A DNA stretch of 64,000 nucleotides from Pseudomonadaceae bacterium (GCA_019747075.1 JAIERF010000009.1:1-64000), one strand, 5' to 3'; positions 42,840 to 53,044 are shown, counted from the stretch's first letter. Notes: generated by a model from the letters alone, not told the origin. Translations and numbers: made by a program.

Positions 42840-43934
42840 CTAGCGAATCTGATTGAGCAGGCTGGCGCCGTCGCTGACCACCCGGCTGCCGGCGGGCAAC
42901 TGACGGACCAGCACCCGCGCACCGTCCAGCGCCTGGGGCTGCACGGTGACCGCGCGAAACACCAGGGCCTGTTCGTGCAGCCAGACCACCGACTCATTGG
43001 CGCTATTCTTCACCACGCTGCTGACCGGCAGCGCCACCCCGCTGAGCGGCTCACCGGTTTGCGCCAGCACCCGCACCGTCTGCCCAAGGGCCAGGGCCAT
43101 GGGTTGCTCGGGGGCAAAGCGCAGGGGCAAGGCGCCATCGCGCAGCACCAGCGCACCGCCCAGGTAACGCAGCTTGACCCCGTGCAAGGAGGCGCCGCGC
43201 AAGCTGCCCACCAGCGCCGGGTCATAGGCCAGGGCTTCGATCTGCAAACCCGCGGGGTCGATGATGCTGAACAGCACATCGCGGGGCTCGACCACCTGGC
43301 CATTGAGCACATTGCTGGCGGCCACCACCCCGGCCACCGGCGCACGCAACGCCTCGCCCTGGCTCACCGCCGCCAACGCCGCACTGCGACCGCGCAGCGC
43401 GGCCAGCTCCGCCGCGGCCGCCTGCAGGTCTTTGCGCGGCACGCTGTTGGCCAGGGCCTGCAAGCGCTGCAGGTTTTGCCCGGCCAGGGTCAACTGGCTG
43501 CGCGTGGCTGCCAGCTCGGCCTGCTGCTGGGCCTGCTCATAGGCACTCACCGTGGGCACCAGCCAGGCCAGCAACTGGCCCTGACTAACGCGGCTGCCGA
43601 GGCTCGGCAAACCACTGGCCGGCGCGCGGATACGGCCGGCGCTGCTGGCTTGCAGCTGGCCGCCACGATTGGGGTCCATGACCACATGGCCATTCAACTC
43701 GATCACCCGCGATTGACTCGTGGCCTGCGCCACCAGGGTACGAATCCCCAGCCGGCGCTGGGCTTCCTTGGGCAGCAGCACGCGGCCATCGGCCAGGCGC
43801 TGCGGGCTGTTGCCCGGGCTGACCACGCTGGCTGCCTCGGCATGCACCTCATCGCCATGGGCCAGGACCGCCGGACTGGCCAGTGCCGCGAGCACCAGCA
43901 ACAACAGGCCGCCAGGCCGCACTTTGTGGCTCAT
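42840..43934 (-). CDS. RND efflux periplasmic adaptor subunit (CusB/CzcB-like)
   Basis: Signal peptide + 'AHGDEVHAEA'; barrel-sandwich 'GRIRAPASGLPSLGSRVSQGQLLAWL'. Confidence 0.88.
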   Translation of the reverse strand: MSHKVRPGGLLLLVLAALASPAVLAHGDEVHAEAASVVSPGNSPQRLADGRVLLPKEAQRRLGIRTLVAQATSQSRVIELNGHVVMDPNRGGQLQASSAGRIRAPASGLPSLGSRVSQGQLLAWLVPTVSAYEQAQQQAELAATRSQLTLAGQNLQRLQALANSVPRKDLQAAAAELAALRGRSAALAAVSQGEALRAPVAGVVAASNVLNGQVVEPRDVLFSIIDPAGLQIEALAYDPALVGSLRGASLHGVKLRYLGGALVLRDGALPLRFAPEQPMALALGQTVRVLAQTGEPLSGVALPVSSVVKNSANESVVWLHEQALVFRAVTVQPQALDGARVLVRQLPAGSRVVSDGASLLNQIR

Positions 43935-44458
43935 GCTCGTACTCCTTGTGGCTGCCGGCGCCAGGCCAACCAGCCGCACAGCGGTACGGCCAGCAGCGCC
44001 ACGGCGGCGCCCAGCCAGCCGCTGCTGAGCTTGCCGGTCAGCGGCTCGGCCGCCGGCGCCGGGCTGACGCTGAGCCGGGCATCGAGCAAGTCGGACTGCT
44101 CGCCCGCCAGCACAGTGAACAGCAGCTCGTGCTGGCCCGGATGATTCAACGGCGCCGCGCTGGCCTGATAGGTACCAGGCGCAACGGCGGCGAGGGTGGC
44201 ACTGAACGCAGCGCTTGCCACCTCGATGCTGGCCTCGGTCACCGGCTGGTTGTCGCTGTAGCGATCGAGGTACACCGTCAGGGTGTCGCCCTGCAGTTGC
44301 GCGACCAGCTCAAAATCCAGCGAGTGCGCCTCGGCACTGGGCAGGCTGTGGCTGCTGGCCGGCAACGGCGGCGCCTCGCCATGCACTTCGTCGCCATGGG
44401 CCAGGACCAGGCCGGGCAGCAGGCCCAGCAGCGCCAGGAAAGTTTGTGGGGCATTCAT
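43931..44458 (-). CDS. Small periplasmic/membrane-anchored protein with HGDEVHGE N-terminus
   Basis: Signal peptide, C-terminal TM; overlaps neighbours by ATGA. Confidence 0.75.
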   Translation of the reverse strand: MNAPQTFLALLGLLPGLVLAHGDEVHGEAPPLPASSHSLPSAEAHSLDFELVAQLQGDTLTVYLDRYSDNQPVTEASIEVASAAFSATLAAVAPGTYQASAAPLNHPGQHELLFTVLAGEQSDLLDARLSVSPAPAAEPLTGKLSSGWLGAAVALLAVPLCGWLAWRRQPQGVRA

Positions 44459-45663
44459 GGCAACACTCCGGCGGCCTGATTGAAACGGGAAATGGCGCGC
44501 CCAAGCCCATGCTCGGCGCGCTGCACCTGGGCCTCGGCGTCCAGCTGCTCCTGCTGGCTACGCAGTTGCGCCAGCAGGTCGAACTGGCCAAGCCGAAAAC
44601 CCTTGTCGATCCAGGCGCTGCGCTGTGTAACCAGGGCCAGCTCGGCACTGGCCAGGGTGCGCTGCTCGCGGCTCTGGCGCAGTTCAAGCTCGGCACCCGC
44701 CAGCTCGGTGGCGATCCGCTCACGCTCCAGCTGGCGGCGGCTTTGCGCCTCAATCCAGTCGGCATTGGCGGCGCTGATGCGCGCCTGATTGCGCGACTCG
44801 GTGCCAAACGGAATGCTGATGCCGAGCTTGACCCGGTCGCGGTAGGCGGCGCCCTGCTCATCGCGCTCCGAGCTGTAGGTCAGGGCCAGTTCCGGCGCCG
44901 TATCGCTGGCGCTGCTGGCCTGTTCCAGACGCGCCTGAGCGCTGTGGCTGCGCGCCTGCAAACTGTTTAACAGCGGGTGCTGCTCCAGGGCCACGGGCGC
45001 CGTCAGCACTTCATCCTGATCCGGCACGGCGGCGCCACGCGCAAGCAAGGCAAAGCCCTGGTCGGCCCGCTGCCAGGCCAGCGTCGCCAGGCTCTGCTGG
45101 CGCTTGGCGCGCTGCACGCCGATGCTCGCCTGGTTGCCATCCAGGGCGGCCAACTCACCGGCCGCCACCCGCCGCTCGACCTCCTCCGCCAGTTGCTGGG
45201 CCGCCGCCAGCTGGCGCCGGGCCGTGGCCAGGTCCACCTCGGCCAAGCGCAGCGCCCACCAGCTTTCGCGCAGTTGCCCGGCCAGTTGCAGACGCTGCAG
45301 GCTGCTGTTGCCATTGAATGCCGTGCGCTGCGCCTCGGCCACCGCCACCGCCTTGGCGCGCTGCCCCGGCAACCAGATCGGCGCAGCCAGCTCGACCTCC
45401 CATTCGCGATGGCCGAGGTCGTCATTCAACTGATCAGTGCTATTGGACAGGCCGATGGTCGGCGGTTGCGGCGTCCAGGCCTGACTGGCAACCAACTGCG
45501 CGCTGTATTGCGCCTGCCGCGCCGTCAGCGGCTCGGCCTGCGCCGCCCAGGCCTGCTCCAGCGCCTCGCGCAAAGTAGCCGCCTGAGCATTGCCGAACAG
45601 GCAAACACTGCAGAGCAGGCCAACAGGCAACACCTGGAAAACGTTCACCACAGACAACCCCAT
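44455..45663 (-). CDS. TolC family outer membrane efflux protein (CusC/CzcC-like)
   Basis: 'ATLREALEQAWAAQ...WEVELAAPIWLPGQRAKAVAVAEAQ...'; start codon uncertain. Confidence 0.88.
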   Translation of the reverse strand: MGLSVVNVFQVLPVGLLCSVCLFGNAQAATLREALEQAWAAQAEPLTARQAQYSAQLVASQAWTPQPPTIGLSNSTDQLNDDLGHREWEVELAAPIWLPGQRAKAVAVAEAQRTAFNGNSSLQRLQLAGQLRESWWALRLAEVDLATARRQLAAAQQLAEEVERRVAAGELAALDGNQASIGVQRAKRQQSLATLAWQRADQGFALLARGAAVPDQDEVLTAPVALEQHPLLNSLQARSHSAQARLEQASSASDTAPELALTYSSERDEQGAAYRDRVKLGISIPFGTESRNQARISAANADWIEAQSRRQLERERIATELAGAELELRQSREQRTLASAELALVTQRSAWIDKGFRLGQFDLLAQLRSQQEQLDAEAQVQRAEHGLGRAISRFNQAAGVLP

Positions 45664-45744
45664 CCCCTCAGCGCTTGGCGTTGATCGCCCGGGCCACGCA
45701 CAGGGCCCACTGAGGCGTACGGTGGCATATCGGCCGGCGCCGGG

Positions 45745-45762
45745 TGATTACATTTCTGTCAG
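45745..45762. promoter_or_regulatory. Candidate CopR/CusR-type binding site in the divergent promoter
   Basis: TGATTACATTTCTGTCAG; reverse complement CTGACAGAAATGTAATCA resembles cop/cus boxes. Confidence 0.55.
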
Positions 45763-45823
45763 CTGCTGGCTGGCCCAAGGGATTAGCGGCACACTGCGCC
45801 CACCCTCCCCATGAGTAGCGCGG

Positions 45824-46510
45824 ATGACGATTCTGGTGGTCGAAGACGAGCCGAAAACCGGCGTCTTCCTGCAGCAAGGCCTGAGCGAAGCCGGCTTTGC
45901 GGTCGAGCGCGTAACCGACGGCACGGCAGCCCTGCAACGGGCCCTGACGACGCCCTATGAATTGCTGATTCTCGACATCATGCTGCCCGGCCTGGATGGC
46001 TGGCAGGTGCTTAGCCAGATGCGCGCGGCCGGCCAGCAAACCCCGGTGCTGTTCCTCAGCGCCCGTGACCGCATCGAGGACCGGGTTCGCGGCTTGGAGC
46101 TGGGCGCCGACGACTACCTGATCAAGCCCTTCGCCTTCGCCGAACTGCTCGCTCGGGTCAGAACCCTGCTGCGCCGCGGCAGCAGCAACACCGCCACGCT
46201 GCTGCAGATTGCCGACCTGGAAGTCGACCTGCTGTCACGCCGTGCGGTGCGCGCCGGCCAGCGCATCGAGCTGACCAGCAAGGAGTTTGCCCTGCTGGAG
46301 CTGCTGCTGCGCCGGCGCGGCGAAGTGCTGCCCAAGGCGCTGATCGCCGCCGAGGTCTGGGACATGCATTTCGACAGCGACACCAATGTGATCGAAGTGG
46401 CCATCCGCCGCCTGCGCGCCAAGATCGACGACGATTTCAGCCCCAAGCTGATCCACACCGCCCGCGGCATGGGCTATCGCCTGGACCTGCTGGAGCTGGC
46501 CTCAACATGA
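45824..46510 (+). CDS. Heavy metal response regulator, OmpR/CopR/CusR-type
   Basis: '[28 protein letters not shown]', 'RGMGYRLD'. Confidence 0.93.
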   Translation: MTILVVEDEPKTGVFLQQGLSEAGFAVERVTDGTAALQRALTTPYELLILDIMLPGLDGWQVLSQMRAAGQQTPVLFLSARDRIEDRVRGLELGADDYLIKPFAFAELLARVRTLLRRGSSNTATLLQIADLEVDLLSRRAVRAGQRIELTSKEFALLELLLRRRGEVLPKALIAAEVWDMHFDSDTNVIEVAIRRLRAKIDDDFSPKLIHTARGMGYRLDLLELAST

Positions 46511-47886
46511 TGCGGATTTCCCTGACGGCGCGCCTGAGCCTGCTCTTCATGCTCGCGGTGACCGCCGTGCTGGTGCTGGCCGGGCTGAGCTTCAACCACC
46601 TCAGCCAGCACCACTTCCTGCAGCTCGACCGCCAGACCCTGGCCGAAAAACTCAGCGCCACCCGCAACATTCTCGGCCAGCTAGACGACCTCCAGCAGTT
46701 CGACCGCCTGCGCCCGCAACTGCGCGCCCTGCTCGGGGCGCACCGCGACATTACCGCACTGATCCTCGACACGGCCGGCCAGCCGCTGTTTGCCGAACCG
46801 GGCCAGCTGCCGGTGCCGGCCGCCTTGGCCAACAGCACTAGCACCGAGGTCTGGCAATGGCAGCACCACGACCACTACTTTCGCGGCCTCAGTGCGGCGG
46901 TCACGGTGCCCGCAGACAACGCACCGCTGCGGGTGATCCTGCTGCTGGACAGCACCCCGCACATGCACTTTTTCAGCGCCGTGCAACGCTGGTTCTGGAT
47001 GGCCCTGGTGCTGAGCGCCCTGTTCAGCGCCGGGCTCGGCTGGCTGGTGGCGCGCCGCGGCTTGCTGCCCCTGCGCCAGGTCACGGCGGTGGCCGCGTCG
47101 ATCTCCGCCGCCTCGCTGCAAGAGCGCATCCCGTTGGCTGCCGTGCCCTTGGAGCTGCAGCAACTGGCGGCCTCGTTCAACGCCATGCTGGCGCGCCTGG
47201 ACGACGCCTTTATGCGCCTGTCGAACTTCTCCGCCGACATTGCCCACGAACTGCGCACGCCGCTAAGCAACCTGATGACGCAAACCGAGGTGGTGCTGGC
47301 GCAACCACGGGACAGCGAGGCCTATCAGGAAACCCTGTACGCCAACCTGGATGACTGCAAGCGCATGGCGCGGATGATCGATGACATGCTGTTCCTGGCC
47401 AAAGCCGATAACGGCCTGATCGTCCCCGAACAACAGCCGGTGGCCCTCGACGTCGAGGTGGAAAAGCTCTTCGAGTATTACCGCCTGCTGGCCGATGAGC
47501 GCGGCATCCGCTTGCAGCTGCGCGGCCACGCCGTGGTGCGTGGCGACGTGCTGATGCTGCACCGGGCGCTTTCCAATCTGCTCTCCAATGCCCTGCGCTA
47601 CACCCCGGCCGGCGCCAGCATCCAGGTCGAACTGGAGCAAAACGCCAACGGCAGCGAGCTGCGCCTGAGTAATCCGGGGCCGACCATTGCCGGCGAACAC
47701 CTGGAGCGGCTGTTCGACCGTTTCTACCGTGCCGATCCGGCCCGCCGCGAAGGCAGCCCGCACAACGCCGGCCTGGGCCTGGCGATCACCCGCTCGATCA
47801 TCCACGCCCACCAGGGGCAGATCCACTGCACCTCGGTCGCCGGGAAAACCACCTTCTGTGTGCAGTTTCCAGCCGCAGCGCAGTGA
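46507..47886 (+). CDS. Heavy metal sensor histidine kinase (CusS/CopS-like)
   Basis: HAMP, '[24 protein letters not shown]', '[16 protein letters not shown]'. Confidence 0.93.
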   Translation: MMRISLTARLSLLFMLAVTAVLVLAGLSFNHLSQHHFLQLDRQTLAEKLSATRNILGQLDDLQQFDRLRPQLRALLGAHRDITALILDTAGQPLFAEPGQLPVPAALANSTSTEVWQWQHHDHYFRGLSAAVTVPADNAPLRVILLLDSTPHMHFFSAVQRWFWMALVLSALFSAGLGWLVARRGLLPLRQVTAVAASISAASLQERIPLAAVPLELQQLAASFNAMLARLDDAFMRLSNFSADIAHELRTPLSNLMTQTEVVLAQPRDSEAYQETLYANLDDCKRMARMIDDMLFLAKADNGLIVPEQQPVALDVEVEKLFEYYRLLADERGIRLQLRGHAVVRGDVLMLHRALSNLLSNALRYTPAGASIQVELEQNANGSELRLSNPGPTIAGEHLERLFDRFYRADPARREGSPHNAGLGLAITRSIIHAHQGQIHCTSVAGKTTFCVQFPAAAQ

Positions 47887-48660
47887 TCAGAGAAACTTGG
47901 AGAAGTCCGGCTGACGGCGCTGCATAAAGGCCGACAGGGCTTCGATGGCCTCCGGCGAGCGCAGGCGCTGGCCGAACAGCTCGCCTTCGGCAGTGATCAC
48001 CTGGCGCAACTCTTCACGCCCCGGCGCTTGCATCAGTTGTTTGCTCACCGCCACCGCTGACGGTGCCAGTTGCTGGAAGCGCCGGGCCATGGCCGCGGCT
48101 TTTTCCAGGGTGGCCACGCCATCGTCGAGCACGCCGTTGGCAATGCCCCAACTGGCGGCCTGCTCACCGGTGAAGGACTCGCCCAGCAGCAACAGCTCGG
48201 CCGCCTTGGCATGGCCGAGCAGGCGCGGCAGGATCAGGCTGGAGCCGAACTCCGGGCACAGGCCGAGGCTGACAAAGGGCATCTTCAACTTGGCGCAGCG
48301 GCTGACGTAGACCAGATCGCAATGCAGCAACAGGGTGGTGCCAATCCCCACGGCAGCACCGGCCACGGCGGCGACAATCGGTTTTTTTAGTTCGAACAGC
48401 GCGCGCATAAAGTGGAACACCGGGCTGTCCTGGCTGACCGGCGGCGCCTGGAGAAAATCCGCCACATCGTTGCCGCTGGTAAAGCACTCGGCGCCACCGG
48501 TGATCAGCACCGCGCGCACCTCGGGCTCGGCATCCGCGGCCAGCAAGGCCTCGGCCATGGCGCTGTACATGGCGCGGGTCAGGGCATTCTTCTTCTCGGG
48601 GCGATTGATGCGCAAGGTCAACAGACCGTCGGCGCGCGTCACAACTACATGCTCACTCAT
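47887..48660 (-). CDS. Enoyl-CoA hydratase/isomerase family protein
   Basis: 'LRINRPEKKNALTRAMYSAM', 'IVAAVAGAAVGIGTTLLLHCDLVY'. Confidence 0.92.
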   Translation of the reverse strand: MSEHVVVTRADGLLTLRINRPEKKNALTRAMYSAMAEALLAADAEPEVRAVLITGGAECFTSGNDVADFLQAPPVSQDSPVFHFMRALFELKKPIVAAVAGAAVGIGTTLLLHCDLVYVSRCAKLKMPFVSLGLCPEFGSSLILPRLLGHAKAAELLLLGESFTGEQAASWGIANGVLDDGVATLEKAAAMARRFQQLAPSAVAVSKQLMQAPGREELRQVITAEGELFGQRLRSPEAIEALSAFMQRRQPDFSKFL

Positions 48661-48690
48661 GACCTTCCTCGCGGCGCGGGCGCCTGCAAG

Positions 48691-49629
48691 TCAGGCGCGC
48701 GGCAAAAACACGTCGGCCAACACTTGATTGCGCGGCAGACCTAACAGATAGAGCCGGCGCGCGAATGCTTCGACGCTGGCGGGGCCGCCGCAGAGTAAGG
48801 CCTGGGTTTGCCGGGAAACAAGGCGCAGTTCGGCCAAAGCAGCCGGCAACTCGGCCGCCGTCACCAGGCGGATGTGCAGCTGCGGATGCTGCGCCGCCAA
48901 CGCGTGCAGCGGCGCAGCCAGGTAATGCGCGGCAGGCTCGCTGGCCAGGTGCAGCAGCTGAATCGGCCCGCGGTGCCCCTGGCGCAAAGCCTCGCGCAGG
49001 ATGCCCCAGAGCGGCGCCAGGCCCGTGCCGGCCGCCAGCAAGCACAGCGGCCGTGCCTGCCAGTCTGGGTCGTAATGCAGGGCACCGCCGCGCAACTCGC
49101 CCAGGCGCAGGCTCTGGCCGAGCTGAAAACGGCGCGCCGCGGTGCTAAAGGCGCCGGGCTTGGCGCAATCGATGTGCAACTCCAGCCAGTCGTCGGCATC
49201 TGGCAGGCTGGCAAGGGAGTATGGCCGGGCAATACTCGCGTCGGCCCACAGCAGCAGATGCTGGCCGGCCTGATAGGCCAGGCGCCGCTCTGGTTGCAGG
49301 CGCAAGCGCAGTACGTCGCTGGTCAGCCAGTCGCAACCGACGATGCTCGCCGCGCGGCCGTCGCGCAGGGGATCGAAGACTTGCACAGTTAAATCGTCGG
49401 CCACCCGGCACTGGCAGGCCAGGCGCCAGCCTTGTTGGCGCTGCGCCGCACTCAAGGCGTCGGGCTGGGCATCCTCAGGTTCGCCCTGCAGACAACGCAC
49501 CAGGCAGGCGTGACAACTGCCGGCGCGGCAGCTGTTGGGCACGGCAATACCGGCAGCGAGCAAGGCGTCGAGCAGGTTGCTGGCTTGCGCTACCTGGATA
49601 TTCTTATCGCCGACCTTGAGCTCAGGCAT
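48691..49629 (-). CDS. 2Fe-2S / FAD-NAD(P)-binding oxidoreductase
   Basis: 'VPNSCRAGSCHACLVRCLQG' [2Fe-2S] motif and 'ARPYSLASLPD' FAD motif. Confidence 0.9.
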   Translation of the reverse strand: MPELKVGDKNIQVAQASNLLDALLAAGIAVPNSCRAGSCHACLVRCLQGEPEDAQPDALSAAQRQQGWRLACQCRVADDLTVQVFDPLRDGRAASIVGCDWLTSDVLRLRLQPERRLAYQAGQHLLLWADASIARPYSLASLPDADDWLELHIDCAKPGAFSTAARRFQLGQSLRLGELRGGALHYDPDWQARPLCLLAAGTGLAPLWGILREALRQGHRGPIQLLHLASEPAAHYLAAPLHALAAQHPQLHIRLVTAAELPAALAELRLVSRQTQALLCGGPASVEAFARRLYLLGLPRNQVLADVFLPRA

Positions 49630-50749
49630 CGCTGGCCTGCCAGGCGGCGGCACAGCGATTGCGCCCATCGCGCTTGGCCCGGTACAGGGCCTGATCGGCA
49701 CGCTGCAAGGCATCGTCCAGCTCATCGTCGCAGTGCAGCAACGTCATGCCTGCCGACAGGCTGATGCCCTTGACGTGCACGCCCACCGGCTCGGCCGCCG
49801 CAAACGCCTCGCGCAGGCGTTCACAACAGGCACTGAACTGGTCAATGCTGGTGTCCGGCAACAGCAGCACGAACTCCTCACCACCGTAACGGGCGAGGAT
49901 ATCGCCATCCCGCAGGCAGGCTCGCGCCACCGCGGCAAAGGTCTGCAGCACCCGGTCACCGACGGCATGGCCGTAGCTGTCGTTGACCTGCTTGAAATGG
50001 TCGAGGTCGATCAAGGCCAAGCCATGCACCTGCCCTGGCGCCAGCATGGCCAACTCATTGGCCGCCAGGGCCAGAAAGTGGCGGCGATTGAACAGCCCGG
50101 TCAGCTCATCGGTGGCGGCCAGGCTTTCCAGCTGGCGCATCATCCCGCGCAGGGTGTCCTGGTGCGCCTGCAGGGCGAAGCGGCGCTTGCGCATGCGCTG
50201 GCTCAGGGCCTGCAGGTAGCTAGCGAATAGGTACAGCCAGCAGAGTACGAAGAACAACGCCGCCACCTGCAGCAAGACCAGCGCTGGATCTTGCAACTTC
50301 TGCTGCGAGGCTTCCCACAGGTTGAGGCCGAGAAAACTGCAGAAGGCAAAGGCCGCGCAACGGGCGAAGACCCGCGGCGGCAACTGGAACACGCCGAACA
50401 ACAGGATCAGCACATAGAACATCAGCAGGGTGCCACGGCCGCTGTCGAGCAGAGCCAGCAGATAGGTCAGCCAGCTACAGCCGACCAATACCTGTGCTTC
50501 AGTCATGCTCGGATCACGAAAGCGCAGGTTGTAGTCGCTGCGCAGCAAGGCAAAGAACAGCAGCTGACTGAGCACCACCAGCACGCTACTGACCAGCGCC
50601 ACGTTCAGCGGCGCCGGCAGCAGGTCGAAACTCACGGCCAGCCAGAACAGCGTCATGGCAATGCCGTAAGTGGCCACAGCCATGGCAAAACGGCGTAACA
50701 GCAAGTGCTGTAACGAACGCCTGTTCACTGGTTGCTTGCTGGCACTCAT
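49622..50749 (-). CDS. GGDEF domain diguanylate cyclase, membrane-anchored
   Basis: 'DELTGLFNRRHFL...ILARYGGEEFVLLLP' (GGEEF); multi-TM N-terminus. Confidence 0.93.
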   Translation of the reverse strand: MSASKQPVNRRSLQHLLLRRFAMAVATYGIAMTLFWLAVSFDLLPAPLNVALVSSVLVVLSQLLFFALLRSDYNLRFRDPSMTEAQVLVGCSWLTYLLALLDSGRGTLLMFYVLILLFGVFQLPPRVFARCAAFAFCSFLGLNLWEASQQKLQDPALVLLQVAALFFVLCWLYLFASYLQALSQRMRKRRFALQAHQDTLRGMMRQLESLAATDELTGLFNRRHFLALAANELAMLAPGQVHGLALIDLDHFKQVNDSYGHAVGDRVLQTFAAVARACLRDGDILARYGGEEFVLLLPDTSIDQFSACCERLREAFAAAEPVGVHVKGISLSAGMTLLHCDDELDDALQRADQALYRAKRDGRNRCAAAWQASDA

Positions 50750-50970
50750 GGGGATCCGTCCCGTGGGGGCAATTAGCCAGCACTGTACCCTGGCGCCTGG
50801 AGAAAACCCAGCATCGGCAGCAGCAACCGCAGAGACTGACCAGTCTACTTTTGCACGCTGTGCCAGCCCTCTGCTGCAGGTTATACTGCGCCGCCATTTT
50901 TGCTCTAACGCGCGCCGGGTCGTGGCCCTGCGCCCCTCCAAGTTCCTGCCCAAATAAAGGAGCGCGCCCC

Positions 50971-52494
50971 ATGACCGTGATCAAACAGGACGACCTGATT
51001 CAGAGCGTCGCCGACGCCCTGCAGTTCATCTCCTACTACCACCCCGTGGACTTTATCCAGGCCATGCACGAGGCCTACCTGCGTGAAGAGTCGCCCGCCG
51101 CACGCGACTCCATGGCGCAGATCCTGATCAACTCGCGCATGTGCGCCACCGGCCACCGGCCGATCTGCCAGGACACCGGCATCGTCACCGTGTTCGTCCG
51201 CGTCGGCATGGATGTGCGCTGGGATGGCGCGACCATGAGCGTCGACGACATGATCAACGAAGGCGTACGCCGCGCTTACAACCTGCCGGAAAACGTCCTG
51301 CGCGCCTCGATCCTCGCCGACCCAGCGGGCGCACGGAAAAACACCAAGGACAACACCCCGGCCGTTATTCACTACTCCGTGGTGCCCGGTGACAAGCTGG
51401 AAGTGGACGTCGCAGCCAAAGGCGGCGGCTCGGAAAACAAATCCAAGATGGCGATGCTCAACCCGTCCGACTCGATCGTCGACTGGGTACTGAAAACCGT
51501 GCCGGAAATGGGCGCTGGCTGGTGCCCACCGGGCATGCTCGGCATCGGCATCGGCGGCACCGCCGAAAAAGCGGCGGTAATGGCCAAGGAAGTGTTGATG
51601 GACTCCATCGACATCCATGAGCTGAAAGCCCGCGGCCCGCAGAACAAGCTGGAAGAAATGCGTCTGGAGCTGTTCGACAAGGTCAACCAGCTGGGCATCG
51701 GCGCCCAAGGCCTCGGCGGTCTGACCACCGTGCTCGACGTCAAGATCATGGACTACCCGACCCACGCCGCCAGCCTGCCGGTGTGCATGATCCCCAACTG
51801 CGCCGCCACCCGTCACGCTCACTTCGTGCTGGATGGCTCAGGCCCGGCCGAGCTGGAAGCACCGGATCTGGACGCCTACCCGGAAATCGTCTGGGAAGCC
51901 GGCCCGAGCGCCCGCCGCGTCAACCTCGACACCCTCACCCCGGAAGACGTGCAGAGCTGGAAGCCGGGCGAGACTGTACTGCTCAACGGCAAGATGCTCA
52001 CCGGCCGGGATGCTGCGCACAAGCGCATGGTCGACATGCTGAACAAGGGCGAAACCCTGCCGTTCGACCTCAAGGGCCGCTTTATCTACTACGTTGGCCC
52101 GGTCGATCCGGTGCGTGACGAAGTGGTTGGCCCAGCCGGCCCGACCACCGCTACGCGGATGGACAAGTTCACCCGGCAGATCCTGGAAAGCACCGGTCTC
52201 TTGGGCATGATCGGCAAGTCCGAGCGCGGCCCGATCGCCATCGAAGCAATCAAGGACAACAAGGCCGTGTACCTGATGGCTGTCGGCGGCGCCGCTTACC
52301 TGGTCGCCCAGGCGATCAAAAAATCGCGCGTGGTGGCCTTTGCCGAACTGGGCATGGAAGCCATCTACGAGTTCGAGGTCAAAGACATGCCAGTGACCGT
52401 GGCCGTCGACACCAAGGGCGAGTCGGTACACATCACCGGCCCGGCCATCTGGCAGAAAAAGATTCACGACAGCCTGGCCGTCGAAATCAAGTAA
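50971..52494 (+). CDS. Fumarate hydratase class I
   Basis: 'PICQDTGIVTVFVRVG', 'GAGWCPPGMLGIGIGGTAEKA', 'NCAATRHAHFVLDGSGPAELEAP'. Confidence 0.96.
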   Translation: MTVIKQDDLIQSVADALQFISYYHPVDFIQAMHEAYLREESPAARDSMAQILINSRMCATGHRPICQDTGIVTVFVRVGMDVRWDGATMSVDDMINEGVRRAYNLPENVLRASILADPAGARKNTKDNTPAVIHYSVVPGDKLEVDVAAKGGGSENKSKMAMLNPSDSIVDWVLKTVPEMGAGWCPPGMLGIGIGGTAEKAAVMAKEVLMDSIDIHELKARGPQNKLEEMRLELFDKVNQLGIGAQGLGGLTTVLDVKIMDYPTHAASLPVCMIPNCAATRHAHFVLDGSGPAELEAPDLDAYPEIVWEAGPSARRVNLDTLTPEDVQSWKPGETVLLNGKMLTGRDAAHKRMVDMLNKGETLPFDLKGRFIYYVGPVDPVRDEVVGPAGPTTATRMDKFTRQILESTGLLGMIGKSERGPIAIEAIKDNKAVYLMAVGGAAYLVAQAIKKSRVVAFAELGMEAIYEFEVKDMPVTVAVDTKGESVHITGPAIWQKKIHDSLAVEIK

Positions 52495-52532
52495 GTCGTG
52501 TAGCCGTGCCCGCGGTCTGCATGGACCGCCCA

Positions 52533-52565
52533 GACAATCCCCGCCACGTGCGGGGATTGTCGTTT
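52533..52565 (+). terminator. Rho-independent terminator after fumarase
   Basis: acaatccccgccacgtgcggggattgtcgttt. Confidence 0.7.
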
Positions 52566-52679
52566 CTGCAGCAGCCAATCGCACCAACCCGCGGCCGGCA
52601 AGGCAATAAGGCTATGTACCCGTTACGTGTTGCAAGGTATTCGTCCAGTTGCGTTTGACACAGCAGTGAGCTGGCGCGG

Positions 52680-52972
52680 TTAAAAGCTTCGCGGTCAAGA
52701 CCGCTCCCACGGATTTGCAGACGCCTCTGTCCCTGGTCCCGTCAGGAGGCCGAGTGCAGGTGCTGTGCAGAGGGGCATTTGGCCGGGATGCCAAATGAGG
52801 AACGATGGGCCATGGATGGCCCACCGTGACGACCCTCGGAGCAGTGCCGGAGCGAGGGAAGTTTCGCGCAGCGAAACCCGGATGCCGGGTGCGCTTTCTC
52901 TTTGGTTACTTTCTCTTTCGCGCAAGCAAAGAGAAAGTGACTCGGCGTAAAGCCGAAACCGGTAGTGGCCAA
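52680..52972 (-). repeat. Multi-hairpin repeat element, copy B (inverted relative to copy A)
   Basis: Reverse complement aligns with 32256..32549; REP-like hairpin gcggtcaagaccgc at 52691-52704. Confidence 0.92.
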
Positions 52973-53004
52973 GCGCGCAATACATAACTGATACAGCACC
53001 AAAA

Positions 53005-53044
53005 CAAAAACGCCAACGCCCCATCACTGGGGCGTTGGCGTTTG
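53005..53044. terminator. Rho-independent terminator downstream of the peroxiredoxin gene
   Basis: aaaaacgccaacgccccatcactggggcgttggcgttt. Confidence 0.88.
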
